Shown one piece after another: positions 29,385 to 38,435 of a DNA stretch of 64,000 nt. Every line of letters starts with the position of its first letter. Position 1 is the first letter of the stretch. Position numbers and translations under genes: made by a program. The DNA is taken from the NCBI RefSeq assembly GCF_000422965.1, contig NZ_AUHB01000009.1, positions 62,001 to 126,000 on the forward strand. The letters run 5' to 3'. The DNA comes from Pleomorphomonas oryzae DSM 16300. GTDB lineage: Bacteria; Pseudomonadota; Alphaproteobacteria; Rhizobiales; Pleomorphomonadaceae. The notes below the pieces were generated by a model. The model saw only the letters and a list, made by a program, of their open reading frames with translations. It was not told the origin of the DNA and made no database searches.

Positions 29385-31934
29385 TCAGCTCGCTTTTCTT
29401 CGCTTCTTCCCGGCCTCCAGAGGCACCGCCGCCGCCCGGAAGCCTTCCCACGGATCGGATGTCATGGCCGCCAGCCGCGCCGGTAGGTTGGAAATCGTGA
29501 AATAGGCTGGGCCGATGCCGGGCTCCAGTTCCTCCCATGTGATCGGGGTCGAGACGGCTGCACCCGGCCGCGCGCGGGTTGAATAAGGCGCCACCGCCGT
29601 CTGGCCCCGCTGATTGCGGAGGTAGTCGATGAGAATCTTGCCGTGCCGCTTCGACTTGGTGATCGTCGCAACGAAACGGTCCGGGCTGTCGGACGCCATG
29701 GCTTCGGCCAGCGACTTGGTGAAGGCCTTGATCTCCGGCCATTCGGCCGATGGCTTCAGCGGCGCAACGACGTGCAGACCCTTGCCGCCCGACGTTTTCA
29801 CGAACGGGTTAAGACCGGCATCCATAAAGCGCTGCCGAACCTCCTGCGCAGCGTCGAGCACGGACTGCCATGGCACATCCTCGCCCGGGTCGAGATCCAT
29901 GATGATGGTGTCGGGCCGTTCCCAGTCGGCGATCGTCGAACCCCAGGGATGGATTTCCAGCGTGGCGGCCTGAATGAGTCCCATCATGCCGTCGAGATCG
30001 TTGATGCTGACCCATGGTTCCTCGCCGGGGTCCTTCGGATCGGCGACGGTGACGATATTCGGGTTCAGCCCCTTCCAGGCATGTTTTTGGAAAAACCGCT
30101 CGCCCTTGATGCCGTTGGGACAACGAAGAAGGGCCAGGGGGCGGCCGACGACATAGGGTCCCATCAGGCGCCATACGTCGGCATAGAAGTCCGCCAGCCG
30201 CTCTTTGGTGATGCCCTCTTCCGGCCAGTAGAGCCGGTCGGGATGGGTGAGCTTGACGGTTCGGCGCGGCGTCTGCGGCGCCTTGGCATTGGTGGCTTTC
30301 GGAATCTCACGCATGATTTCCTGCGCTGGCTTGTCCTCGCGCAGCCCTCTGAAAGACGCGTGGCGGAGATGGCCGTCGGCGGTCCAGGCCCGGAATTCGA
30401 CCTCGGCGACCAGTTCTGGCCGAACATACCTGACGCCTCGGCGTTCGTCGGCCGTCAAGGCGTTTTCGAACGGCTTCTCGTCCGTCCGCAGGCGCTCGAG
30501 TTTGGTTTGGAGAAGCTCGGCGACCTGAGCGCCGAAGCCGGTACCAACCCGCCCCACGTGGTGAAGCTTGCCATCCTCATAGACGCCGAGAGCAAGTGAG
30601 CCGATGGCCTGGCGCGATACCGTCGACGGAACATAGCCGCCGATGACGAACTCCTGCCGTGCCGAGCATTTCGACTTGACCCACGACTTCCCTCGCCCCG
30701 GACGGTAGGGCGCGTCGCGCAGCTTCGAAACAATGCCTTCCAGACTGAGGCGACAGGCGTGCTGAAGCACCATCGCACCGCTCTCTTCCAGATGCCCACT
30801 GAAGCGGATGATGCCGTTGTCCTGGGGGATGAGCTTTTCAAGAAGATTCTTACGTTTGATCAGCGGCAGGCGTTGCAGATCAAAGCCATCGAGGTAGAGC
30901 AAATCGAAGACGTAGAAGACGAAGCGATCGGTTCGATCGGCGCTCAGGTCAGCCTGAAGGGCTGAGAAATCCGTCGCTCCGGAAGCCGTCTCCACCACCA
31001 GTTCGCCGTCGATGATGGCCGAGCCCATCGGCAGCTCCTGAAGAGCCGAAAGAACGGTCTTCCCGAACCTCTTGGTCCAGTCCAGCCCGCTGCGGGTCAG
31101 GAGCTTGACCCGTCCAGCCTCGATATGGGCGAGAAGGCGATAGCCATCGAACTTGATCTCGTGCAGCCATTTCTCGCCCGTCGGCGCGGACGATACCAGC
31201 GTCGCCAGCATGGGCTCGACAAAGTCCGGCATGGGCGCCTTCTTGGCCCCTTTGATCTCGGCCGGATCCGGAATGTCGGTATCAACGTCGAGTTCCGGGT
31301 CGGCCGGAACCGATTTGGCCTTCGCAGTGGACTTTCTCGGTTTGCGGATCTTGGTTGGCTTCGCGGCAGCATTCTCCGCCACCTCTTCCAGATCTCGCCC
31401 GGTTTTCACCGATTCCGGGCGCTCTTCGAGAATGTCGGCGTCGGTCTCTTCACGAGCGAACTCATCCTCGCCCTTGATCAGCAGCCAGTTTTCCCGCTTC
31501 TCGCCCGGCTTGCCGTGCATGCGCACGAGATGCCAGCGCCCGGTCAGCTTCTCGCCGGTGAGCTCGAATTCCATGTGCCCTTTTGCATAGCCCTTGTGGG
31601 CATCGCCGATGGGCGACCATGTGCCCCGGTCCCAAAGAACAACCGTGCCGCCACCATATTCCCCCTTGGGAATCGTGCCTTCGAAGTTGCCATATTCGAG
31701 GGGATGATCCTCGACGTGGACGGCGAGGCGCTTCTCGCCGGGAACGAGGCTGGGGCCCTTGGTGACGGCCCAGCTTTTGAGGACACCGTCCATTTCCAGG
31801 CGGAAATCGTAGTGCAAGCGCGTGGCATCGTGCTTCTGGATAACGAAGGCCTTCCCTTCGGCTGAAGCAACCCCGCCTTCGGGTTCCGGCGTCGACTTGA
31901 AATTGCGTTTCTGACGGTAGGTTTCGAGAGCCAT
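29385..31934 (-). CDS. ligD: Multifunctional ATP-dependent DNA ligase LigD
   Basis: An 849-residue end-joining ligase with three domains. A 3'-phosphoesterase (about residues 25-160; KHDATRLHYDFRLEMDG, HPLEYGNFEGTIPKGEYGGG) is followed by the ATP-dependent ligase, whose adenylated lysine is in EIKFDGYRLL near residue 261, and a C-terminal primase-polymerase (about 560-849; DLDPGEDVPW holds the metal-binding Asp pair). The domain order matches Pseudomonas LigD. An ATG at 31934 is chosen over a TTG two codons earlier; it lies 2 bases after the stop of the second Ku gene, so the two are co-translated. Confidence 0.95.
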   Translation of the reverse strand: MALETYRQKRNFKSTPEPEGGVASAEGKAFVIQKHDATRLHYDFRLEMDGVLKSWAVTKGPSLVPGEKRLAVHVEDHPLEYGNFEGTIPKGEYGGGTVVLWDRGTWSPIGDAHKGYAKGHMEFELTGEKLTGRWHLVRMHGKPGEKRENWLLIKGEDEFAREETDADILEERPESVKTGRDLEEVAENAAAKPTKIRKPRKSTAKAKSVPADPELDVDTDIPDPAEIKGAKKAPMPDFVEPMLATLVSSAPTGEKWLHEIKFDGYRLLAHIEAGRVKLLTRSGLDWTKRFGKTVLSALQELPMGSAIIDGELVVETASGATDFSALQADLSADRTDRFVFYVFDLLYLDGFDLQRLPLIKRKNLLEKLIPQDNGIIRFSGHLEESGAMVLQHACRLSLEGIVSKLRDAPYRPGRGKSWVKSKCSARQEFVIGGYVPSTVSRQAIGSLALGVYEDGKLHHVGRVGTGFGAQVAELLQTKLERLRTDEKPFENALTADERRGVRYVRPELVAEVEFRAWTADGHLRHASFRGLREDKPAQEIMREIPKATNAKAPQTPRRTVKLTHPDRLYWPEEGITKERLADFYADVWRLMGPYVVGRPLALLRCPNGIKGERFFQKHAWKGLNPNIVTVADPKDPGEEPWVSINDLDGMMGLIQAATLEIHPWGSTIADWERPDTIIMDLDPGEDVPWQSVLDAAQEVRQRFMDAGLNPFVKTSGGKGLHVVAPLKPSAEWPEIKAFTKSLAEAMASDSPDRFVATITKSKRHGKILIDYLRNQRGQTAVAPYSTRARPGAAVSTPITWEELEPGIGPAYFTISNLPARLAAMTSDPWEGFRAAAVPLEAGKKRRKAS

Positions 31935-31936
31935 CG

Positions 31937-32764
31937 TCAACCTGCCTTCCTGCGCGATCCGGACCGCTTTGCTGATTTTTCTTTCGACGACTTGATGCCG
32001 GCGCTTTCGCGGAGAGCGGCCATGAGGTCGATGACCTTTTCTTCCTTGGGCTCCTTCCGCCGCGGGACTTTCTTGCCCTCGATCTTCGCCTTCACCACTT
32101 CGGCCAGTGCCGCCTCGTAGCGGTCGTCAAATTGGGTGATGTCGAAGCTGCCCATCTTGGTGTCGATGATGTGCTCGGCGAGGTCGAGCATTTCGCCCTT
32201 GATCTTCAGATCGGGCACCTCGCGAAATGCATCCTCAGCCGCGCGGACTTCGTAATCGAAGTTGAGGGTCGTGGCGATCAACCCATCCTCGTGCGGCCGG
32301 ATCAGCAAGGTGCGAACGCGGCGAAACAGCAGAGTACGGGCGATGGCGGCCACCTTCTGCTCCCGCAGGCCATCTCTGATGAGGACGTAGGCTTCCTCGG
32401 CAATGCGATCCGACGGCGCGAGATAATAAGGCTTGTCGAAATAGACGTCGTCGATCTCGCGACAACCGATGAAGGCAGAGACGGAAAGTGTCTTGTCGCT
32501 TTCGGGAACGGCGGCGCTGACTTCATCGGGCGTCAGCTCGATGTAGTTGCCCTCGCTGAGCTCGTAACCCTTGACCTGGTCCTCGCGGTCGACAGGCTTC
32601 TCAGTTTCGGAGTCGATGTACTGGCGCTCGACGCGATGTCCGGTCGCTCGGTTGAGCGTGTGAAAGACGATGCGTTCGGAGGTGGATGCCGCCGTATAAA
32701 GCGAGACAGGGCATATGACCTCGGCGATCTTCAGAACGCCTTTCCAGTTCGCCCGTGGTGCCAT
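31937..32764 (-). CDS. ku: Ku protein, copy 2
   Basis: A 275-residue second Ku, only distantly similar to copy 1 (core TGHRVERQYIDSETEKPVDR against TGNRIISRYVDAETGKPVDE). It starts MAPRANWKGVLKIAEVICPV. The C-terminus is Lys-rich but shorter (SSKEKSAKRSGSRRKAG). It is in the same transcript as ligD, two bases apart. In rhizobia with several Ku genes, some pairs act as heterodimers; that may hold here. Confidence 0.92.
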   Translation of the reverse strand: MAPRANWKGVLKIAEVICPVSLYTAASTSERIVFHTLNRATGHRVERQYIDSETEKPVDREDQVKGYELSEGNYIELTPDEVSAAVPESDKTLSVSAFIGCREIDDVYFDKPYYLAPSDRIAEEAYVLIRDGLREQKVAAIARTLLFRRVRTLLIRPHEDGLIATTLNFDYEVRAAEDAFREVPDLKIKGEMLDLAEHIIDTKMGSFDITQFDDRYEAALAEVVKAKIEGKKVPRRKEPKEEKVIDLMAALRESAGIKSSKEKSAKRSGSRRKAG

Positions 32765-32845
32765 GGGTCTCGTTCCGCTTTCGAGGGGCCGGCGTCAATC
32801 GCCGTCTTCGAAATAGGAACTCATGGGCGGGATTTGCGGTTCCGA

Positions 32846-33844
32846 TTATCCCCCCAGTACCGACATCTGCCTTTTCAGCGCGGGCTCGTGCCCCGGACTG
32901 GTTCCAAATTCATGGGATTTCGGCTTGGCTGCCACCGCGCAGCGGATGGCCTCTTCCAGTCTGGCCATGCCACCCTGCTCGCGAACAATCGACCGCAGAT
33001 CGGTGGAGTCATCGTGACCGAGGCAGGTGTAGAGCGAGCCGGTGGCGCTCAGGCGCAGACGATTGCAGTTCTCGCAGAAGCAATTGCTCAAGGCGGTGAT
33101 AAAGCCGATCCGGCCGCCGGTCTCTTCGATGCGGGCGTAGCGCGCAGGACCACCGGTTACCTCATCGGTATCCGTCAGTGTCCAACGACGCTCAATGATC
33201 CGCCGAAGTTCGCCGAGCGGAAGATAATGATCGGCGCAGTTGGATTTGACCTCGCCGAGCGGCATGGTCTCGATGAAGGTGATATCGAGTTGGCGGTCCT
33301 GGGCGAACTGAACAAGCGCGTCGGCATCGCCCTCAATATAACCCTTCTGAGCCACGGTATTGAGCTTGATCGCCAGACCGGCGTCGCGGGCGGCATCGAT
33401 GCCTTTCAGAACCGCATCGAGATGGCCACCGCTGGTGATCTCGGCGAACCTGTCGCGGTCCAGCGTATCGAGCGAAACGTTCAGGCGGCGGACGCCGCAT
33501 GCCGCCAGATCGCGGGCGTATTTAGACAGCAGGGTGCCATTGGTCGTCACGCAGAGTTCGTCGAGATCGCCGCTTCGAAGATGCCGCGACAGCCCCTCGA
33601 AGAGATGCATGACCCCCTTGCGCACCAGGGGCTCACCGCCGGTAATCCTGACCTTTCGGACGCCGCAGGCGACAAAGGCGGAGGTTATAAACTCCAGCTC
33701 TTCAATGGTCAGGACATCCCGATGGGGAGAGAACGATACCTCGCCCGCCATGCAATAGCCGCAGCGCAAGTTACAGCGGTCAGTCACCGATACCCTGAGG
33801 TAAGTGATCGCTCGGCCGAAGCCGTCAACGAGTCCAGACCGCAT
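32846..33844 (-). CDS. moaA: GTP 3',8-cyclase MoaA (pyranopterin cofactor synthesis)
   Basis: A 332-residue radical-SAM enzyme for the first step of pyranopterin (Mo/W cofactor) synthesis, with MoaC (not in this window). The SAM cluster is C24-x3-C28-x2-C31 (TDRCNLRCGYC). The C-terminal cluster has NCFCENCNRLRLS followed later by a Cys in LYTCLGH. The catalytically needed C-terminal GG is present (QMSVLGG). It is last in the tupBCA-moaA direction, 77 bases after tupA, so it is likely tied to tungsten supply. Confidence 0.93.
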   Translation of the reverse strand: MRSGLVDGFGRAITYLRVSVTDRCNLRCGYCMAGEVSFSPHRDVLTIEELEFITSAFVACGVRKVRITGGEPLVRKGVMHLFEGLSRHLRSGDLDELCVTTNGTLLSKYARDLAACGVRRLNVSLDTLDRDRFAEITSGGHLDAVLKGIDAARDAGLAIKLNTVAQKGYIEGDADALVQFAQDRQLDITFIETMPLGEVKSNCADHYLPLGELRRIIERRWTLTDTDEVTGGPARYARIEETGGRIGFITALSNCFCENCNRLRLSATGSLYTCLGHDDSTDLRSIVREQGGMARLEEAIRCAVAAKPKSHEFGTSPGHEPALKRQMSVLGG

Positions 33845-33921
33845 GTTTCACTCTCTACTGTCTCTGGGACGCCGCTTGTGCGAAAGCGGCGTCCGGTCGC
33901 TGGGCTCTCTGCAGACTGTCG

Positions 33922-34758
33922 TCAGGCGTTGGGATCGTTGGCGTTCGGGAAGAACAGCTGCTTGTCGCCGATATGATAGCCGGCGATCACCGCCTGCCCT
34001 TCCGGCGAGACCAGCCAGTCGATAAAGGCTTGGCCGTCGTTGACCTTGACGGTGGGAATTTTCGCCGGGTTGACCAGCATGACGCCATATTGGTTGAACA
34101 GCTTCTTGTCGCCTTCGACCACAACGCCGAGATCGCCCTTGTTGGCGAAGGCTATCCAGGTGCCACGATCCGACAGCGTATAAGCGGCCATGGCGTTCGC
34201 CGTGTTGAGCGTCGCGCCCATGCCCTGACCGATCTCCCGGTACCATTCGCCCCGGACGGCTTGCAGATCGACGCCAGCCACCTTCCAGAGATTGAGTTCG
34301 GCGGTGTTGGTACCCGACTTGTCGCCGCGCGACACAAAGGGCGCCTTCTTGTCGGCAATGGTCTTGAAGGCGGCCGCGACATCCTTGCTGCCGCTGATGC
34401 CGGCCGGGTCGCTCTTGGGGCCGACCACGACGAAGTCGTTATACATCACCGGATAGCGCTTCACGCCGAAGCCATCAGCAAGGAATTTGAGTTCCTGCGC
34501 CTTGGCATGCACGAACACCACGTCGGCATCACCGCGACGAGCCGTGTCGAGCGCCTGGCCGGTGCCCTGGGCGATGACCTTCACCGTAATACCGGTCTTG
34601 GCGGTAAACGCCGGCAGCAGAACGTTGAAGAGACCCGAATCCTGGGTCGAGGTCGTGGAAGCGACGGTAATGAACCGATCTTCGGCGTGAGCCGACCATG
34701 ACAATCCGATGGCGACCAGCGCCGACGCGGCGGCTTGAACGAAGGTGCGGCGTAGCAT
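33922..34758 (-). CDS. tupA: Tungstate-binding protein TupA
   Basis: A 278-residue periplasmic solute-binding protein. A twin-Arg-like signal region (MLRRTFVQAAASALVAIGLS) ends at SAHA. The anion-binding segments are the TupA type, not ModA: ASTTSTQDSGLF near the mature N-terminus and FVSRGDKSGTNTAELNLWK in the middle. The ATG at 34758 has GGAG eight bases upstream and gives a normal signal peptide; a GTG at 34797 overlapping the tupC stop is less likely. It is third in tupB-tupC-tupA, an order in which the binding protein comes last. Confidence 0.92.
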   Translation of the reverse strand: MLRRTFVQAAASALVAIGLSWSAHAEDRFITVASTTSTQDSGLFNVLLPAFTAKTGITVKVIAQGTGQALDTARRGDADVVFVHAKAQELKFLADGFGVKRYPVMYNDFVVVGPKSDPAGISGSKDVAAAFKTIADKKAPFVSRGDKSGTNTAELNLWKVAGVDLQAVRGEWYREIGQGMGATLNTANAMAAYTLSDRGTWIAFANKGDLGVVVEGDKKLFNQYGVMLVNPAKIPTVKVNDGQAFIDWLVSPEGQAVIAGYHIGDKQLFFPNANDPNA

Positions 34759-34793
34759 TGAGATTTCTCCGGTTTTGCGGGGTTGATCGATAC

Positions 34794-35522
34794 TCACCAG
34801 AACAGGCGGTGTTCGAGAAAGGCTTGGGCTTCGACGGTTTTGGGGTTGTTGAAGAAGCTTTGCGTGTCGCTCTCTTCAACGAGCCGACCGTTGTGAAAGA
34901 AGAAGATCACGTCGGCGAACCGGCGGGCCAGCCCGAGGTCGTGGGTTGTCAGAACCAGCGTGACGCCGCGCTCGTACAGGATTTCCAGCATGTCCTCGAT
35001 CTGGTGGCTGGCCGTCGGATCGAGCGACGAGGTTGGCTCGTCAAGAAACAGCAGGTCGGGATTGAGGCTGGCAGCGCGGGCGATCGCCAGCCTCTGCTGC
35101 TCACCGCCCGACAAAACACGCGCCGGCACATCTGCCAGGGAAGCCAGACCAAACTGGGCCATCGTCTCGGCGGCGATGCGCCGCCGCTCCGACCAGCCGA
35201 CCCCGGCCATCGCCAGCGCATGGGTGAAATTGGCGCGTACCGAGCGGCGCAACATCACCGGCTTCTGGAACACCATGGCCTGCCTGCGCCGGATCTCTGA
35301 CGCCGGCCTTGGGCTGGTATATTCGATGCTGCCGGCCGTGGGCGGGACCAATCCGTGGCAAAGCTTGAGAAAGAGCGTCTTGCCGGCCCCGTTCGGACCG
35401 AGAACGACGTTGCGTTTGCGGTTCTGAATCCGGGCGACAGGAACATCGAGCAGAACGCGCCCGTCCTTTTCCAGCCGGAGATCTCGCACGACGAGCGGTA
35501 ACAGAGAGGTCGTATCGCGCAT
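34794..35522 (-). CDS. tupC: Tungstate ABC transporter, ATP-binding protein TupC
   Basis: A 242-residue ABC ATPase. Walker A is GPNGAGKT, signature LSGGEQQRLAIARA, Walker B LLFLDEPTSSLD and switch TTHD. ILYERGVTLVLTTHDLGLAR is typical of TupC/ModC-like importers. There is no C-terminal TOBE/MOP domain, a difference from ModC that fits a TupC. The start overlaps the tupB stop by one base. It energises TupB. Confidence 0.9.
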   Translation of the reverse strand: MRDTTSLLPLVVRDLRLEKDGRVLLDVPVARIQNRKRNVVLGPNGAGKTLFLKLCHGLVPPTAGSIEYTSPRPASEIRRRQAMVFQKPVMLRRSVRANFTHALAMAGVGWSERRRIAAETMAQFGLASLADVPARVLSGGEQQRLAIARAASLNPDLLFLDEPTSSLDPTASHQIEDMLEILYERGVTLVLTTHDLGLARRFADVIFFFHNGRLVEESDTQSFFNNPKTVEAQAFLEHRLFW

Positions 35523-36232
35523 CAGCTTTTCCCTGAAAACCGCGCGCCGACGCGCGAGATGCCATAGGCGAGACCATTGATCGCCAACGTGAGGCTCATG
35601 AGAATGACACCGAGCGCCATGGCGAGCGGCAGATCGCCTTTGGAGGTCTCAAGCGCGATCGAGGTGGTCATGGTTCGGGTGAAGCCGGCGATATTGCCGC
35701 CAACGATCAGGATCGCGCCAACTTCGGCGCTGGCCCGGCCGAGGCCGGCCAGCATGGTCGTCACCAAGGAGAAACGCGCGTCCCACAACAGTGTCGGAAT
35801 TGAGCCCAGCCGTCCGGCACCAAGCGATGTGAGATGGTCTTGGTATTCGGTCCAAAGGTCTTCGATCGTCTGCCGAGTGAGTGCCACGACGATCGGCAGC
35901 ACCAGAACGAACTGCGCGATCATCATCGCTTTCGGGGTGAACAGAAGACCCAATCCGCCAAGTGGCCCGGAGCGCGACAACAGCAGGAAGATCGCTAGTC
36001 CCGCGACGACGGGGGGAAATCCCATCAGCGTATTGACCAGAACGATGACGATCGTCCGCCCCGGAAACCGCGCCAAAGCCAGGCCGGCGCCGAGCGGCAG
36101 ACCGACAAGTCCAGCGAAGGAGACGGCGGTAATTGTAACGCCCAACGATAGCAAGACAATCTCAAGAAGACGACCACCGCCTCCACCGATCATAGACAAA
36201 ACAGAAGATAAGATTGTCGCATCCTGCAGCAT
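35522..36232 (-). CDS. tupB: Tungstate ABC transporter, permease TupB
   Basis: A 236-residue permease with about five to six hydrophobic segments. The ATPase-docking loop is GLGRASAEVGAILIVGGNIA, as in TupB/WtpB-type permeases. The ATG at 36232 with GGAAAG about five bases upstream is preferred; a GTG four codons earlier is possible. It is first of tupB-tupC-tupA. A 16-base perfect palindrome lies 76-91 bases upstream. Confidence 0.88.
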   Translation of the reverse strand: MLQDATILSSVLSMIGGGGGRLLEIVLLSLGVTITAVSFAGLVGLPLGAGLALARFPGRTIVIVLVNTLMGFPPVVAGLAIFLLLSRSGPLGGLGLLFTPKAMMIAQFVLVLPIVVALTRQTIEDLWTEYQDHLTSLGAGRLGSIPTLLWDARFSLVTTMLAGLGRASAEVGAILIVGGNIAGFTRTMTTSIALETSKGDLPLAMALGVILMSLTLAINGLAYGISRVGARFSGKS

Positions 36233-36244
36233 ATGGCTTTCCAC

Positions 36245-36682
36245 GTAGTGTCTATCCGAGGCCTTATTCCGTCATTACCTCACTGTCCTGATTGATATCT
36301 CATCACGTAAACTTTAAAGTTTAGGAATATAGACCTTAGATCAACAGACCCGCGATCCCTACCCTCTTAATACATTCAGTAAAATTCTACTTCGTGCGCT
36401 CGACGCGCAATGAAGCGTGGTTGCCTGATGAGCTGCTGGCGGGATTATCCTCTTCATCCTGCCGTAAAACCTCCGCGCATAACCCCACTTACATTGGGTT
36501 CACGCGAAAGGCTGTCGTCCAGGCGACACGGTCGGACCCGTACGGTTTATTGCGAAGGTCGGGGCGATCGTGTTGCGAGCGAAAACTGCGCCGTGGGGCC
36601 GCACTTCAGCCGAGTTTTTACAGACAACAAAATACGTCCGAGCAGGCGTCGGACAGCAGGTATTGCCCAAAGCCCATGGTCA
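36245..36682. other. Intergenic region upstream of tupBCA
   Basis: 438 bases between the end of the AcoR-CRP regulator gene and tupB, A/T-rich near tupB. It holds the palindrome at 36308-36323. No credible gene is seen; rightward ORFs starting near 36394-36410 run antisense into the regulator gene. Confidence 0.55.
36308..36323. promoter_or_regulatory. Perfect 16-bp palindrome upstream of tupB
   Basis: TAAACTTTAAAGTTTA reads the same on both strands. It lies in the probable tup promoter region. It does not resemble the ModE-like boxes upstream of the AOR gene, so a different regulator, such as the neighbouring AcoR-CRP protein, may bind here; this is inference. Confidence 0.5.
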
Positions 36683-38401
36683 TCAATGCGAGCGTTGCAA
36701 TTCTGCTCGGAGGCTTTCGATGTCGGAGATGACGAGGCTGCGAGGGGTCGGACGGAAGATATCGCCGGCACGGATGAGCTCGGCGAGAACCGTAGAAACG
36801 GATTGGCGGGCTGCTCCGATGGCCATTGCAAGCTCATCGCCGATCGGCGCGGTGTCGATCACGACTCCAGCCGATGTTTTCCGGCCGTCGCGTTCGGCCA
36901 AAGTGCAAATATAGCGGATAACCCGGTAGCGCACGCTCCGGAATGCCATGTCGCCGACCATCGATAATGAGCGACCCAGCAGTCCCTCGATGACCGACAG
37001 CACGCAGCGACCAAACTCGGGGTATTGTCGCGCCAGCCTTTGAAACAGCGCCCTTGGGATGATGGCCACGTCGCCTTCACTGCAGACTTCGACGGCAAGA
37101 TCGGCCCCAAGGGGCAAAGCATCGCCGCAACCGAGGGTGAAAAGGGTCAATTCCCGGCCTTCATGCGAGGCGAAACAACGGTATCGACCGGAGGCAAAGA
37201 CCAGGATGGCCTCACCGCACTGGTCTTGAAGATTGGCGCCGTAAATGAGCTGCCCCGCCTTCATCTTGCGGAATCTCAGTGTTCCTCGATCCGGCATGTT
37301 TTCCAGGGCCAGATGGGGACGCACAGCCCGTTCATTTGCATCGCTGTCGATGCGCGCTTCCGGGTCGAGGGCGGAAACCGATTTTGGAGGCAGTTGCAGG
37401 CGCGCGAAGAACTCCCGGCCATCGGTTGAGCGAAGGTTGCTTCTGCCCGGGGCCGCCATCCGATCGACGGTGTCGTATCCGGTCGCGAAAAGCTCTTCGA
37501 ACCGGGCCATTCCGACCGCCGACCAATCATGGCCGACGAGTTCCAGAGCCGCCCGGTTGGCTCCAACCAGGCGATCGTCGTCGAACGCCAGTAGCCCGTC
37601 GCGAATACCGCCGAAAAGATGCTCACTCGAATGGAAGCGAAGCTTCATCTGCCGAGGAAAACGCTGCTCGAACAAGCGCCGCTCGATTTCGAGCACCGAC
37701 CGCCGGAGCAACAGCAAAAGATGGTCGTGAGCAACCGCGAGAGACGTCGAGACATCCAGAACGCCAGCCAGCACACCGGAGGGATCGAGGATCGGCACAG
37801 CGGAGCAACTGATGGACGTGTTGAGACAGAACAGATGCTCGGCGCCGACGATCGTGAGGGCGGTTCTCTCCAAGGCCGCCGTGCCAATGGCGTTGGTCCC
37901 GATCGCCTCTTCCGACCAGTCGAAACCCTCATTCAGCCCTAACCGATCGGCCTCCATGGAGAAGGAACCGTCGCCCTGGCGCCCCAGCACGATGCCCGAC
38001 GGGTCGGTCAGGATGACAACGCCTCCCTGCCCGCTCAGTTCCTGACCAAGCGAAGCCATTTCCTCCCTGGCTGCGATGATCAGATCGCCATTGCGCTCCT
38101 TGAGGCTTCTGAGCCCGGGTTCAGCAAGCCGGTCGCGTTGTCTGCTCAGCGTCGGCGGCGCAAAGCCGAAATGACTGCTTCGCTGCCAGGATCGGACCAG
38201 CGGCGATGGCACGCCTTCCGGCACGGTGCCGGTGGACAGGAAGTGCGATCGCACCGCCTGGATCTGACCGCGGTGCGACCAGCGGCAATGATCGCCGGTC
38301 TGATGGTGATGCCGTACCGGAGAATGGCTGTGCCGGCAGTCCGACGCGCCTGCAAAGGACGATCGGCATTCCGGAACATCATTTCTGAGCGACAAATTCA
38401 T
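36683..38401 (-). CDS. AcoR-type GAF sensor fused to CRP/FNR-type DNA-binding half
   Basis: A 572-residue regulator with an unusual chimera. Residues about 46-245 are the sensor part of AcoR-family activators: VPSPLVRSWQRS, EAIGTNAIGTAALERTAL and SISCSAVPILDPSGVLAGVL. Residues about 255-340 look PAS-like. In place of the sigma54 AAA+ and Fis domains, residues 370-470 form a cyclic-nucleotide-binding-type beta-barrel (GQLIYGANLQDQCGEAILVF) and 490-565 a CRP helix-turn-helix (GDELAMAIGAARQSVSTVLA). The first 45 residues are His/Cys-rich and the true start may be later. It is last in the AOR operon, 34 bases after moeA, and is a likely aldehyde- or metal-responsive switch for the locus. Confidence 0.82.
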   Translation of the reverse strand: MNLSLRNDVPECRSSFAGASDCRHSHSPVRHHHQTGDHCRWSHRGQIQAVRSHFLSTGTVPEGVPSPLVRSWQRSSHFGFAPPTLSRQRDRLAEPGLRSLKERNGDLIIAAREEMASLGQELSGQGGVVILTDPSGIVLGRQGDGSFSMEADRLGLNEGFDWSEEAIGTNAIGTAALERTALTIVGAEHLFCLNTSISCSAVPILDPSGVLAGVLDVSTSLAVAHDHLLLLLRRSVLEIERRLFEQRFPRQMKLRFHSSEHLFGGIRDGLLAFDDDRLVGANRAALELVGHDWSAVGMARFEELFATGYDTVDRMAAPGRSNLRSTDGREFFARLQLPPKSVSALDPEARIDSDANERAVRPHLALENMPDRGTLRFRKMKAGQLIYGANLQDQCGEAILVFASGRYRCFASHEGRELTLFTLGCGDALPLGADLAVEVCSEGDVAIIPRALFQRLARQYPEFGRCVLSVIEGLLGRSLSMVGDMAFRSVRYRVIRYICTLAERDGRKTSAGVVIDTAPIGDELAMAIGAARQSVSTVLAELIRAGDIFRPTPRSLVISDIESLRAELQRSH

Positions 38402-38435
38402 CAGGCCCCATCCCTTATGCCGACGAGGACAGTCA

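Noticed and set aside
32132-33976. A 614-codon rightward ORF spanning the second ku and moaA
   Set aside because: Antisense to two recognised genes and their spacer.
36292-36305. FNR-like TTGAT/ATCA pair upstream of tupB
   Set aside because: The spacer is five bases instead of four and the right half is incomplete.
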